64,000 nucleotides of DNA from Phoebastria nigripes (GCA_035582835.1 JAYKAV010002497.1:333402-397401); one strand, 5' to 3'. Counted from the stretch's first letter, positions 51,801 to 64,000 are shown. The notes: generated by a model not told the origin, from the sequence alone. Made by a program: numbers and translations.

Positions 51801-52366
51801 CCTAAGCAGCTCTTCCTTCTCTCCACTGATGAAAACAACTGGGCCAAACAGCATGTTCCCTGCTGAGTTTGGCCCACCAGCCACGGCTTGGGCCATGGTC
51901 ACTTAGACCATGGAAACACACAAGCCAGTATGGATGGGACCTGGGAGGAGAACATCTTCTTGCTCCACAGATGGGCACAATGGTTTGAATAAGGTCATGC
52001 AGTAAGCACATGGAAAACTCAAGGATCAAACCAATCCACCATTCTGGCTGACTTTTAACCAGAAGCCTATCCTTCATCTGCTTCCTAAGACATATTTTCA
52101 TTTTCTTGCATGAGATCCCTGCTTCCAAGTTGCATTTATACTCTTTCTTATAGAGATTTCCTGAGCCCATAGTTATCTAAATGGATAGTGTCATGAAATT
52201 TGTGCACTTTAAGCCCCTCAGGCTTTTGCATGAGCTGAGCTAAAGAAAAAGAAAAGGGGAAAAAATAGTCTCTCTCCTTCCATGGGATCTTTAGCTCCCT
52301 GTACAACATTAGCATTTCATTATTGTTTTCAGCAAGTGCAATTCATTGCACTGCATTTTAAGAAGG

Positions 52367-52368
<2 letters not shown>

Positions 52369-52402
<34 letters not shown>
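52369..52402. repeat. Pure A tract of 34 bases
   Basis: An uninterrupted A34 run. A processed retrocopy would leave such a tail, but no recognisable transcript sequence lies immediately upstream. Confidence 0.9.
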
Positions 52403-52405
<3 letters not shown>

Positions 52406-54721
52406 AAGCTGGTGTAGAAAACATTCAAACATGAAAATACACCTTACAGCAAGAGACTTTAAGCTTAATTTAGTTAAACACGATGATGATTGAGGGTGAT
52501 TTGATTAGTTATACTGCATATGTTATATTATACATATGTTATATTGCTTACTTACCAGTTGAGGAAGTCATGGGTTCAGAAGGTCTTTTCATCCAATAAA
52601 GTAGAGCCTTAAATGCCAAGAGCTAGATAGTGGGTCCAAGCTGTTTGAAATGAGAAGGAAAAAGATTGAAATTAGACACTGGAAGAAGCCATGAATTTCC
52701 TTTCTCTTAACGTCATCAGGTCAAGTGAGAAAAAGTACCTTTCCAGAAGCAAATACAAGTTGCTTTGGTTACAAACAAAAACTACTTAGTAAAACAACAA
52801 CATACAAGGAATCATATTAGCTGATCCCTTCTGGTCTTGGATTTCTTAAGTATAAAATTAACTCAATTTGTGGTTTTTTTAGTTTTCACATTGATCTCGG
52901 GCTAAAATATAGGTTGAAAGCATGGTGAGTATTTTTTCTTTGCATCTGGGAAAGTGCAGACCTAGGGCATCTTCAAACATACATTTGCAGGCAGCTTCAG
53001 CAATTGCCCACATTCAGTCTCCCTCAGCTGAACTCTGCAAAGATCCTAGACCATTTAAGTACAAAGTAAAGCAGCCTAATTTAAAAATCACCACCAAAGA
53101 GGCACACTGTAAAAGTATCCTTCAAATAATGTGCCCATTGAGCAGAAAGGGAAGTTACTGGGCATCACATGGAACCTGCATATCTGCTCAGATATGTGTT
53201 TCAAAATGGGTTTCAGCTTCTAGTGGCCCCCTGTGGAAGCATCGCTATGTTTTGGGGTTTGGACCATTCGTGACTGAGAGGCACACTAGCAAAACTTTAG
53301 AATTTCATTCTCCCTGTGCTAAGCAAAGTCACTATAAAATCCCTTCTACTGTCACCATGCCAACAGCCTTTGCAATTGGTGTTTCACAGATTTGAGGCAG
53401 GGGGAACAGGAGAGACATCAACTCCATTATCAGCTCCATCAAACTTTTCCACCAACTCAGAGAGGTTGTTCACAGCACCCATATGCCTCATCAAGGCCTG
53501 AATCACACAAGTTTCTCGCGAATTTGCCTCCTTTGGGCCTGCAAATGCTGGCTGGTGTGTATGACCAGCCTTCATAAAACAAGGGTGTCTTCGTTACTCA
53601 CAGCTGACCCCCAACACGGGTGGTACCTACCTACACATTGCCCCCTTCCAAAACAACATACATAGATTCCTTTGCCCCTCAGCAGATGCCGGCAGAGTAC
53701 CAGGAGTCCGAGACTATATTACGTGCATCTGAGCCTGGTCCAGGTTCTTTCTATCCTTCACATGAGCGGATAAACCGGTCAGAAAACAAGTGTAATTGAA
53801 TCCCCTCATCCAGGCAGAGGGAGTGCACAGCTTCTTACCAAAATCTAGGATTCTGGAGCAAATCTCTACTGAGTAGCTGCTATTCTCACAGCAGCTGCAA
53901 GCCTCCCACTCATTAACCCCTCCACTGAACCAGCAGTTTCTTAATAAAACAACACAAGTTTCCAGAGAAGTCCATGACAGTAACCTACAAGCAAGCAACG
54001 ATGTGCTCCTGGGAGCTTTGGGATGCCTGTACAGAGCGCCCAGGACATCCTCTAGTTCCCGGAAAGCTTTATATGAAGTGACAGATAATTTGGAAAGCTC
54101 CTGAATGTGCTTGTCTCAAAAAGAGGGTTATAAGACCCAAAGGGCACAATTACTCCCACATCATACCTTTTGTGCCCTCTTCGTATGCACAGAAGCAGCT
54201 GCCCAGAGCAGCACTGTCGTGCGGACAACAGGGACAACCAAGCCAACCAACAGGTCTACGCAGCTGCTTTTCTGCTGCGGTGTGTTATCAGCAGCACTTG
54301 GCTGCTTAGCAGTGACCACGCTGGCTGTCGCAGAGCACAGCCAGTCAGGGTGACTCAGTAACAGCAGGACAGACTGCACTTTCAATTACTGCAGGAAGCA
54401 GGAAAAATGATTCACATCCTTTCAGCCAACACTGAACCAGAGCATTGCTCCAAGGCTAGAAAACTCTAGTGACAAAGGGAGTGTTCAAAATACAATGCAA
54501 AAACCCAAGATCTGATGCTCTGTGCTTACTTAGGAGTCTGTTCCCACCCCCGTTCCTTCCCAGAAGCACCACTCCTCTGAACCCCTTTTAAAAAAAAACC
54601 CAAAAAAAACCCCACCACCAACCAGATTCTTACCTCTCAGCTTTTTGCTAGAAGGCCTATTGGCTGCATGTCCAGGGAGGACAAGTAGTAATATCTATCT
54701 GCTTGCTTTAACACCTTGGGA

Positions 54722-54739
54722 TTTTTTTTTTTTTTTTTT
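54722..54739. repeat. Pure T tract
   Basis: About 18 consecutive T residues in AT-rich DNA. Confidence 0.85.
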
Positions 54740-57700
54740 AAGTTTAAAAGATGCGACAAAAATATGATTATACTGATGTGCCAGTTTTTATAATGACAAC
54801 CAGTAACATTTTGCTCTTGTATGGTTCTAGCAAGGCTTCACAAAGAAGGGAGAAGTATTATCTCAGGGGTTTTTGGGGGGGAAAGAGGAGATAAAAAGAG
54901 AATTTGCCAACAACTTGCCTGTGTCTTTTGTGGGTCTGTACAGTTACCCACCAAATTACAGCTGTTATAATCAATCATTCTATAGCACAGATACAAGGGG
55001 AGAAATGCTGTGAAGGAGCTGATGAAAAAGCTTTCTTATTTGCCAGAGGAAAAAGGGAAGGGGACTACAGTGAAGAACTCTTATTTAGACTAAGAGGGAG
55101 AATGAATCTGTAAGGCCAGAGCATTTCCTCATCTCTCAAAACTGTCAAGTCTTCCCTGAAATCAAGGCTCTTGCTGCCAGTCACAGGAGTGACTGCTGTT
55201 GAATGTAGCCAACGGTTTCTTGTGCTTTAATTTGTATTATACATGAAATTCAAGTAAGTACACTCAAAGCAAGCAAAGGCTTCTCCGTTTCCTAGGACGG
55301 AGTCTGCTGCTGGACACTCCTCCCTCCATTCTCTATTCATACGGTTTGGATTTAACTCCAGCATTACATTAATGAAGAATTGGTCACACGTCTCTCAAGG
55401 TAGGGTTTTTATTGCCTAACTGGCCAATTCAGCTGAAAAAAACCTCCTCAAAATTTCTGTTCTGAAGTCTCCTATGACTAAAATACTATGAGACTCAGGT
55501 ACTGGGTGAAACACTAAGGTTTTGCATAAATAGCAAGTGTTGATGTATCTAGGGTGAATGACACATGCATATGCTCTATCTTCGTGCTTTATTTGGTCAC
55601 CCACACAGGTTTTGTAAGTCCCATCCAACCCTGAACACTTCAGAGACGAGTTCTCCTTGGCCAGGCTAGCAATGACCACTCTGACTCAGCCACACACATG
55701 CAGGTAAAATTAGTAGATGTAAATGACAAAGCTCCATGGGAAATGAAATCTGCAAACAAACATAATCAGTGTCATGTAAAATAAGTAGATCAGGAAAGAC
55801 AAAAGTTACATGCATTCAAGCATTGTTTGGTTTGGTTGTGGGTTTTTTGTTCTTCCCCTTTCGCTCCCAAATAGCATGCTTCCAAGCATACTGCCTGCTG
55901 CTTTGGGAAAATGGATCCCCGCAGTGCTGGCAATACCAAGGGAATTCTCAAGTATTACCTCCCTCCTTGAATACATTAGATGCCACACTAAGTACTTTTA
56001 AATCTTGTATACACAAACAGGTGGACTCTTTAGTCTGGCAAACCTTCTGTTAGTTACTTTTACAATACAGCACATACAGACAGTCACTACATAGTCATTC
56101 AACACATTGAATCACCTGTAACAAAGAGGTTCTTGCCACAAGAAAACAGCAATGGTTGGCCAAGGAAGAAGTAAGGGATTTAGCTGTGGATCCCAGTTTG
56201 TTTCACCACTTCTGGGAAAACCTATCAGTTTGTGGGGAAGTCTCCAGCTAAGTGTGTTGCCTTCACCTTTCCTTCATTTCTTGTTGATGAGAAACCAAAC
56301 CAAAACTGTTGCTCACAATACATCCCCCCGAGAAATGTAGCAGAATCCCACAATGTAACGGGGAGGATTCGGCTCTCTGGCCCAAATTAGAAGATTTTGA
56401 CATCTGGTCCTTTCCGTTGCTGAAACACATCAGCATTCAGCCTCGCTCCATTTCCTGTTAGAATCCCACTAATGGGCAGAGAAATCGGGACTGCTGGAAA
56501 ATAGCGGGGGGGGCCTACCTGGTACCACTGGTTTGTTTTCTGTAGTGCTTGTAACCATGGCATCTGAGCAGCGAGAAATAAAAAACACGCACCTTCAAAA
56601 GCGGAAGGGCTTCGACTTCCCCTGTCCTCCCCCTGAAACAAAAGACTATCATTTTTTACATGTTTCGTACTTACTGGTTTTGTTTTTAGAGAACATTTAA
56701 TATTAAGAAACTGCTCAGATAAAGTTATTTTATACATTGCTCTGAATAAAGCCATAGACGGCTTCAAGTGGCCCAATTACTTCTTTGGGGTTCGGTTTTC
56801 AAAGACAAAAATCTGAAGTGTCTGGACACATAATTTTGATTTGACTCAGTTTCTAAAAGTTACCTTAGAGTTCAGATCTGTGCCAAGACTGACAATTTGG
56901 GAATGTAGCTTAGCAGAGAACTCAGGTGAACACAGCCCTTCACGGGGTTGGGTTCTGCAGCTGTAACTTCTTTTGCCAAAAGCTCTAAACATCACTTTTC
57001 TCTCTCCTCCTCAAATCTTTTTTTTCTTCTTTTTGCCTAGACACAGGGCAATTCCAACCTTCCCTGTTTTGACAACTTTCTCATTTGTTATGGTCACAGC
57101 TCATGGAGGCACACACCCTGTGCCTTCCTTTTGTGTCCGTATTTTAACAACTCCCCGTCTCCATTCAGCTAAACTGTTCCTAAAGGTCCAAACAGCCACA
57201 TGACTCAAGAGACATTTGTCTTCATCTCTTTCTCAAATTCTCTCTCTGACAAGGAACTGCTACATCTCACCCAGAGAAATATGAAATTGTGTTTTGCTGT
57301 TGATAAAACTGTTTTTAAAAAGGTAGTGTTAAGCGATTTCAAAGAAGAGGCAGTGTCCTTTGGAACTGTGTTATTATCCTCTTCCTCCAATTCTTTCACG
57401 AAAGACACAAACCGGAGTGCAACAACCCAAATGCTTCCAGAGCAGCAAACTGTCACCTTCTATATATAGCCCAGGTGTCACAGCTCAACCCTAGTCTTAT
57501 CTGACAGGCTTAGAGGTATGGCAACACACAATGCTTGGAAGGCTGTGGATACATTTAATTACAGCAATCTACTTGCAGTAAGCTTTGGCAATCAGCTTCA
57601 AGTCACTACTATGTGAGTTGATAAAGTCTGTGAAGTTTGAGGAAGGCTGTTAGCATCCATACTCCTGGGAACAATCCTGCAGAACAAGTAATACAGATTT

Positions 57701-59279
57701 CTCTCTCTCACACCCTCCTCTCGATTGAAAAACAAATTTTATATCTGAAAGTTTTAACAGTCGTCTTTGGAAATGCTTGAATAAGCAAGTTAGACTGTAT
57801 AAATCAACTAGGTGATAAATACCATCTCCATTTATAGACACTTCTTAAAACACATTAGATCACACCGCTGCGCTTCCTGGACCTAATTTACTGCCGGCTC
57901 ATTCAGACACATGGAGGATTTACATTACGGTGGCCAAGATATCCCGACCTTCCTCTGCATTACTTCAGTTTGTCCCCTCGGAAGGCACTATGGGCAGCGT
58001 CACTGTTCAACAACTTCCTGAGCATTTGGACCCTTTGATCCTGTCAAATACATTCAAAAAGACTCTACCTGTAAAGCCACTGTTGTCAGCGTAATGAGTA
58101 AAAGTTAACACCATAAACTTCACAGGCCTATGAACACCAGATTAGGTGACAAAGGCAGTCATATATCACTTCATCAAACTGATTCTGTCAGTAAGTGAAA
58201 TTTGTAAAACCATTTACAGTATGCAGTCTGGTTCAATCATTCTGCTGTGAAATCGATTCAAGACTATAAATGGTTTACTCAGATTAGGATATAGACACCA
58301 TTATTGTGCTAATCTGTTAGCTAAGAGATGATCAGACAAACTTTAGGAAAAAAAACAAAACCCCACCAAACAGATTTTCCTCAAAAATCCAAACCAGAAA
58401 TCCCTGAAAATTCTATTCTTTAAATTTAAGACTTAAGCATCACCTCATAATGGCAGAGTACATTACAGGGAAGGGATCTTAGGTGGACTGGTAGGGCTAA
58501 TAAAACAATGTTGTGCATTAAGTGTTTTCATAATCAGGTCTTTATAGTTGATCTCATTTAAATTCACTGCTCATGTAACACAAGGTAATTATTATTAAAA
58601 GAATATTAAATACACTGCCTGACTACATCCAAAGCTTTAGGACCCCCCATTCGAAGTAGTTTGGTAACCATCTTCTTGTATATGCATAACTAAAGACAAT
58701 GGAAGAAGAATTCCCTAGTTCTTTACATTATGTGGGAATCCTTCGTTGTTGCCATGTGATTTCGGCAGTTACAAATTTCAACACAATTCTAAAATATATA
58801 TATACACTTATATTTGGATTTGTCTCTGAAAGGAAGGGAGGCAAAAGAGAACTTCAAGGAAACCAACAGCGAACAAAAGTCCTCCAGCCTTCAGCAGCAG
58901 GCAGGGAGGCGGAGTTTAGGAAGAGGTATGCATCTTCCTAGAAACCAGATCTGAACAGAAGACACTCCTCCCCATCCTCCCCTTCCCTCCCGGCCCTGCA
59001 CAGAGCAGCTGGGACAAAGTCTCCACTATTCACAGGCAGGCAGCAGCTCTTCAGAACACAAAAAAGGAGGGGCTTGTAAAGACAACTGCATATGGACACT
59101 GGAAATAACTCCCAATCGCCACATTCTTCACATGGTCACTTCTTTCTGCATTGTGTCACACCATATGCTTTTTAAATGCACAAATTGCAATCCTTAAGAC
59201 ACTGCTTTTGGCCCCCGGCTGGTAACTGAGTCTCAGTACAAGGGCCTGAAGGCACAGGCAGAGCAGCCCCGGAGCTTGT

Positions 59280-59309
59280 GGAGTTACTTGGAGTAACTTG
59301 GAGTTACTG
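59280..59309. repeat. Short GAGTTACTTG tandem repeat
   Basis: Three near-identical 10-11 base units (GAGTTACTTG, GAGTAACTTG, GAGTTACTGA) follow each other. Confidence 0.7.
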
Positions 59310-59960
59310 AGCCCTCCACGCCACTCCGGGAGATCATCCTGCAGCCAGAGAGGTTTCAGGTCATTCTTGGGTTTTCCATGCCCTGATGCAGACACACATT
59401 TTTCTTCAACTCCATTATTTCCTAGAGTTTTGGGTTTGGGTTTGTTTTTGTTTTTGTTTTTTTAGTAAATTAAAACCTCATTTAGCTCAAACAGGAAGAG
59501 AAACAATTCTAGCAGATAGCTATTACATTGCACAATAAAAGAATACAATAAAGTTCACTTAAATACCATCTGATACTAAAATATACTGGTTGGTATAGTA
59601 AATTACATGTGTTCTGTCGCTGCAATAGAAAAATAACAAGATGTTATTTTATTTCTTAGAAACAAACTACATATTTTAGACTCTAGAAGCAACAGTACCT
59701 CTGCATTGCAGCTATTGCCACTTCTAATTGCTTAGCACAAAGAAGTTGGTCTGCAATCTAATTAATCGTTTTCATCGTAAGCCTCTGGGTTTACCAAATT
59801 TAGAAATGCAACTGAACCATGAAAAAAGTTTTCCAAAATATGGGAAGACAAATTTGTCAGTATTCAAAATTCAAACTGAAAGTCAAGGGAGGTGGGAGAA
59901 GTTTATTAACACAAGCACAAGAAAAGCACTGAGCCCAATTTATGTATCGGCTTCAGTCTT

Positions 59961-60010
59961 TATATGCTCCAGTAATTTTGTATATGCTCCAGTAATTTTG
60001 TATATGCTCC
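59961..60010. repeat. Tandem repeat, 20-base unit, 2.5 copies
   Basis: The unit TATATGCTCCAGTAATTTTG occurs twice exactly, followed by a third half copy (TATATGCTCC). Identity without mismatch implies a recent duplication. Confidence 0.95.
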
Positions 60011-60186
60011 CAATGAAACTGCAACCACTTAAAAGCTGGAGAGATGCAGTCAGCAGGAGCACAAGTCACAGCATACAGAACGGACAGATGGTTCAGATTA
60101 GATCATTAGTGTAAACGCCTGTCTACAACCCACACGATGGATGTGGCTGTTACCTGGGAAGTCGAAAGAACCCAGTCTGTCTTGCC

Positions 60187-60220
60187 AGGGCTCCGCAGAA
60201 CTGAGCTCCGCAGAACTAAG
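60187..60220. repeat. Tandem duplication of a 16-base unit
   Basis: GCTCCGCAGAACTGA is followed immediately by GCTCCGCAGAACTAA, one mismatch apart. Confidence 0.75.
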
Positions 60221-61457
60221 CCACTCCAGTGCCAGCGCTCATCTAAATCGGAGCAGAGGTAAGCACAGGCCACCCAACCCTTCTGCTTCCTGCGGCTAAG
60301 AAAATTAAAAACTAAAGCCAACTAGAGAAATGCATTTGCTAAATTTATCCAACACTTTTATGATTGGGTTCCTGGGTTTTCTGCTTTCTAGGTTTGGTTT
60401 TCTTTTGTTTCCCCTATGCAAAAAGGCCACAGAAGATTTCAAAGGGAGTCAGCTGGTGACAAGAGAAGGGAAAGCAGTAGACCTTACCTTAGACAAGCAA
60501 TGGCCAAATACATTTTAAAAAACCACAAAAACAAACAAACAAAGTACAGCCAATACTCTCTTGGACAGAAGTAGAATTTTTGAAGTTGACAGTGCAACAG
60601 CAACACAAGCAGGTTACTTTTAGACTATTATAACAATTTAAAGAGGGTAATAAATTCACTATATTCTGTCTTACTATATTAATACACAGACTACAGAGAG
60701 AGAAGTACCCCTTGACAAATCCTGGAACACCAGGAAATTTTAATCCATCCTCAGATTTGTCTCCTTTTATCTAGTTAAAACAAATGAAGTGCAAAGCAGT
60801 ATGGCCCTCTGAGGCTGATGGTGTAACTGCTCGCCCACCAAGACCTCTACCCCAGCTGCAGCAGGTGCTTGAGAACTGTCTCACTACTAATTTCCCCATT
60901 CGGTATGACACAGAAATCATTGTACCCACCACTGGAAATGCATCAGAGTTATGCCACAGCACCTGCTCATCTTGGTTAATCCAGCGCTGACGGTTGGGGT
61001 TCTTTGGGGTTGTTTTTTTTACAGGTGTAAACATGTGTCCTGTGGGTTACACCAGAAGCAAAGGGCCTGCCACCTGAACTGCTCTTTCATAGTGCCTCAG
61101 GACATTGGACCTCTTTCACAATGTGTTCTTCAGCTAAAAAGCATTTTCTTTATTAGTGAATGGCAAGTGTTTTCACACTTTCATATTGTCCACTAAGGTT
61201 AAACAGTATTCATGTGCTGCCACAGCAGCTTCTTTTTGTCTGCAACTACTAGATATAATCCAGAGCCAGAAATACGGCTCTGGAAATATGGCGGCAGTTC
61301 GCGTGGGAGGGCGCGCAGGGAGGGCGCCTCTTTGAAGGAGGGACACTCCGCGGGCCGAGTGGGAGACTTGGCGTACACATAACCCAGCAACCGGGCACCA
61401 TCCTGTGACCATCTGCACAGGTCAAGGGCACTCATCTTACCTGACCCTCAAGGCAGA

Positions 61458-62866
61458 ATGGTGGGCACTCGTCTGAGAGCAAAGGCCGTGGCTCCAGCTG
61501 GGGGGTCTGCACCGTCTACCCCAGCAGTGGCCGATGCGTCCACGCAGAGCTGCTGAAGGGAGAGGCTGGGGTGCAGACCTCAGACTGTAGGAAGTGCCCA
61601 GACCTCTCCCCTGGGGCAGGGACAGGCGGCAGACCTGCCTGCACAAGGTGTGCCCAGGGGGAGGACCTCCTGCAGCAGGTGGCTGAGCTGCAGGAGGCGG
61701 CGAGAAGGCTGCATAACATCAGGGAGGCGGAGAAGGAGTTAGATAGCTGGTTCCAAGCACAGTCTGCAGTGGGCCCACAGCCCGGCCAAACAGCCAAAAA
61801 CTCCCCCACCAGCACACGCAGAAGGGAGGGGGGGCCAATCATAGAATCATTAAGGTTGGAAAAGACCTCCAAGATCATCAAGTCCAACCGTCAACCCAAC
61901 ACCACCATGCCCACTAAACCATGTCCCCAAGCGCCTCATCTACACGTCTTTTAAATGCGTCCAGGGATGGTGACTCCACCACTTCCCTGGGCAGCCTGTT
62001 CCAATGTTTAACCACTCTTTCAGTAAAGAAATTTCTCCTAATGTCCAATCTAAACCTCCCCTGGCGCAACTTGAGGCCATTTCCTCTCATCCTACCGCTA
62101 GTTGCTTGGCAGAAGAGACCAACACCCACCTCACTGCAACCTCCTTTCATCCAGTAACGCAGAAGAATGGACAGTTGCAACGGCAAGGACCAGCAGGAGG
62201 AAGAGACTTCCCCCAAAGCTTGAGGTGCCCTTGCAGAACCGCTTCACCGCTCTGCAGGCTGAAGATGAAAGACCCACCACATCAGGAGAGATGCTGGAGC
62301 TGAGTAAGGCAGCGTGATCTGCCCTCCCCCGTATAACAACCAGCGCAACTAAGGAAAGGCGACAGGTGATAGTAGAAGGTGACTCTCTGAGAGGTACAGA
62401 GGCACCCATTTGCCAACCTGATGCACTCTCTAGAGAGGTGCGCAGCTTACCGGGGGCTCGCATCAGGGATGTCACTGAGAGGCTACCAAGCCTCATACAG
62501 TCCACTGACTATTATCTGCTGCAGTTATTTCACGTGGGCACCAGTGATACAGCCAGGAGCAGTCTGAGGAGTATCAAGAAGGATTACAGAGCCCTGGGAG
62601 CAGCAGTAAGGGACTCTGGAGCGCAGGTGGTTTTTTCATCAATCCTGTCGGTCAAAGGGAAGGGGTTCGAAAGGGCCAGTCAAATCTGGCAAGTCAACAA
62701 ATAGTTACAGGACTGGTGCCACAGCCAGGGGTTTGGCTACTTAGACCATGGGGCTCACTTTGAGAAACCTGGTCTACTGGGGGCTGACGGGGTCCATCTG
62801 TCAGAGAAGGGGAACAGCACCTTCAGTCATAGGCTTGCCAAGCTGGTGAAGAAGGCTTTAAACTAA
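61458..62866 (+). pseudogene. CR1 ORF1 with GDSL-type esterase domain, broken
   Basis: The frame opens at an ATG at 61458 (MVGTRLRAKA) and shifts frame around 61,555. It then shows a cysteine-rich knuckle-like part (CRKCP...CTRCAQG) and a coiled-coil-like part (LLQQVAELQEAARRL). It is interrupted by a nested CR1 at about 61,838-62,155. It resumes with an esterase-like domain: a GDSL block with its serine (VEGDSL, about 62,370), a GTSD-like block (HVGTSDTARS) and a DGVHLSEKG block holding the Asp and His of the triad. An in-frame TAG at 62702-62704 replaces a tryptophan codon expected from the family. The ORF1 product binds nucleic acid in the LINE ribonucleoprotein. Confidence 0.85.
61838..62155 (-). 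mobile_element. Nested CR1 3' fragment inside CR1 ORF1
   Basis: The + strand reads the reverse complement of a CR1 3' end. It starts at the tail (AATCATAGAATCATTAAGG), followed by AAGACCTCCAAGATCATCAA, GACTCCACCACTTCCCTGGG and TTTCTCCTAATGTCCAATC. The outer ORF1 reads on either side of it, so it inserted after the outer copy. ACGCAGAAG occurs at 61,816-61,824 and 62,157-62,165, a possible target duplication, although 13 bases separate the left copy from the tail. Confidence 0.9.
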
Positions 62867-63069
62867 AGTTGCCAGGGGAGGGGAACCTCAGCCCATTCCA
62901 CTCCTACTAGTTTGATGCCAGTACCAGCAATAGATGCCCAGAGCCTGGAGAAGGATCACAGGTCAGCAAGAGAGCACCTGAAGAGCAGCACAAAGGAACT
63001 CCAGCCAGTAAGACAGCTTCATTGGGGGCCCAACTTAAATGCCTCTAAGCAAACGCACGTAGCATGGGG

Positions 63070-64000
63070 AATAAATAGGAGGAGATAGAGACGTGCACGT
63101 GCCTGCAGGGCTACGATCTTATTGCCATCACAGAGATGTGGTGGGATGTATCCTATGACTGGAGGGTTGGAATGGAAGGATACAGGCTCTTTAGGAAGGA
63201 CAGGCAGGGGAGACGAGGAGGAGGTGTCACCCTCTAGGTCAATGACCAGCTGGAGTGCATGGAGCTCTGCCTGGGGATGGATGAGGAACCGACCGAGAGC
63301 TTATGGGTCAGGATTAAAGGGAGGGCAGGGACAGGTGACATTACCATGGGGGTCTGCTACCGGCCACCTGACCAGGAAGACCAAGTGGATGAGGCCCTCT
63401 ATAGACAGATAGGAGCAGCCTTATGCTCACAAGCCCTTGTCCTCATGGGGGACTTCAACCACCCCGATATCTGTTGGGAGGGGCAACATGGCAGGGCATA
63501 AGCAATCCGAGAGGTTCCTGGAATGCGTCAATGATAACTTCCTTCTCCAAGTGGTAGAGGAGCCAACGAGGAGAGGTGCTATGCTGGACCTTGTTCTTCT
63601 CACCAACAAGGAGGGGCTGGTGGAGAATGTGAAGCTCAAGGGCAGCCTGGGCTGCAGTGACCATGAAATNGTGGAGTTCAAGATCCTCAGGGCACCGAGG
63701 AGGGCGCACAGCAAGCTCACTACGCTGGGCTTCAGGAGAGCAGACTTCAGCCTCTTCAATGATCTGCCTGGTAGAGTGCCAGGGATAAAGCCCTGGAGAG
63801 AAGAGGGGCCCAAGAAAGCTGGTTAATATTCAAGGATCGCCCCTTTTAAGCTGAGGAGCGATGCATCCCAACAAAGAGNAAGTCAGGCAAAAACGCCAGG
63901 AGGCCTGCGTGGATGAACAAGGAGCTCCTGGACAAACTCAAACACAAAAAGAAAGCCTCCAGAGGGTGGAAGCAAGGACAGGTAGCCTGGGAGGAATATA
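63070..64000 (+). pseudogene. CR1 ORF2, AP-endonuclease domain, broken and cut by window end
   Basis: Translation shows the endonuclease landmarks in order: LQGYDLIAITEMWWD (about 63,105), GVCYRPP (63,352), [16 protein letters not shown] (about 63,435) and CSDHE (63,655), the last with the catalytic His. There is an in-frame TAG near 63,235 and a one-base shift between WEG and the following [16 protein letters not shown] frame near 63,480. The endonuclease nicks target DNA for target-primed reverse transcription. The RT domain would lie beyond the window. Confidence 0.85.

Larger units (their letters stand above)
48880..61270. other. Intergenic block downstream of HES6
   Basis: AT-rich sequence with long A and T runs and no exon of the expected neighbour ILKAP or of any family I know. 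The longest open frame is 263 codons (51,115-51,906, +) but has no domain, no splice context and low-complexity Ser/Pro composition, so I do not call it a gene. An octamer (ATTTGCAT) lies at 51,133-51,140. Confidence 0.55.
61280..64000 (+). mobile_element. Long CR1 LINE with 5' region, ORF1 and start of ORF2
   Basis: The element begins near 61,280-61,300 with a GC-rich 5' region unlike its AT-rich flank. It continues through a degraded ORF1 and into the endonuclease domain of ORF2, and runs off the window. Most avian CR1 copies are strongly 5'-truncated, so the presence of the 5' region is notable. Premature stops and a frameshift show it is no longer active. A second CR1 fragment is inserted within ORF1 in the opposite direction. 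Unresolved bases lie at 63670 and 63879. Confidence 0.9.

Noticed and set aside
55600..55660. Possible CR1 3' end (GTCCCATCCAACCC)
   Set aside because: Only one short CR1-like stretch, with no neighbouring CR1 blocks.
58699..58941. Frame containing FGFVSERKGGKREL, slightly like an ILKAP segment (YVAERKGEREEMQ)
   Set aside because: ILKAP is highly conserved and the resemblance stops after a few residues. There are no flanking splice sites or further ILKAP exons, so this is chance.
63122..63412. 96-codon + frame with PSQRCGGMYPMTG
   Set aside because: It is the wrong frame of the CR1 endonuclease; the family reading IAITEMWWD is in the adjacent frame.
1..64000. tRNA genes, rRNA, CRISPR arrays, operons
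   Set aside because: No intact B-box/T-arm with a matching acceptor stem, no spaced direct repeats and no prokaryotic gene layout were found.

Overview
This is vertebrate nuclear DNA and almost certainly from a bird. Its protein-coding content is split into short exons with GT-AG introns. The dominant recognisable repeat is the CR1 LINE, including one long copy with a GDSL-type ORF1 and an AP-endonuclease ORF2. There is also a solitary LTR of a type I recall from avian ERVL-like families. Most of the window is intergenic sequence with no supportable gene. It is not prokaryotic: I see no operons, CRISPR arrays or insertion sequences. Fourteen single unresolved bases (n) are scattered through it.

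Two complete genes are supported. Both are on the + strand and both encode Hairy/E(spl)-family bHLH-Orange repressors ending in WRPW. The first (13,882-15,620) is a HES gene of the type I tentatively equate with Her8/HES8 of fish and frogs. It has a TATA box and a Notch-effector (RBPJ) type site just upstream. The second (47,187-48,098) is HES6, inside a CpG island, with three introns of only 71-81 bases. Both genes have four coding exons, the same intron positions and phases (0, 0, 1) and a predicted length of 227 residues. They therefore look like an old tandem duplicate pair about 31.6 kb apart. HES6 proteins are known to oppose HES1-type repression and promote neuronal and muscle differentiation. 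A RBPJ/TATA promoter beside one gene and a GC-box/CCAAT/octamer/TATA promoter beside the other suggests the pair is regulated differently.

Layout: 1-1.6 kb holds an unassigned minus-strand ORF, a solo LTR (minus strand) and an AT-rich inverted-repeat cluster. 1.6-13.4 kb is intergenic, with microsatellites, one minisatellite, a weak exon candidate and octamer-containing elements. 13.4-16.4 kb is the Her8/HES8-type gene with promoter and 3' UTR. 16.4-46.7 kb is a gene-poor interval carrying old retroposons: a MIR/CORE-SINE-like element, an L2-like reverse-transcriptase fragment, a CR1 3' fragment and a second SINE. 46.7-48.9 kb is HES6. 48.9-61.3 kb is intergenic. 61.3-64.0 kb is a long CR1 with a second CR1 fragment inserted in its ORF1, running off the window end.

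The neighbours expected from mammalian HES6 synteny (PER2 upstream, ILKAP downstream) were not found as exons. I see no new multi-gene system. The most useful leads are the paralogous HES pair with divergent promoters and the ancient SINE/LINE remnants in the interval between them, which are candidates for regulatory co-option.
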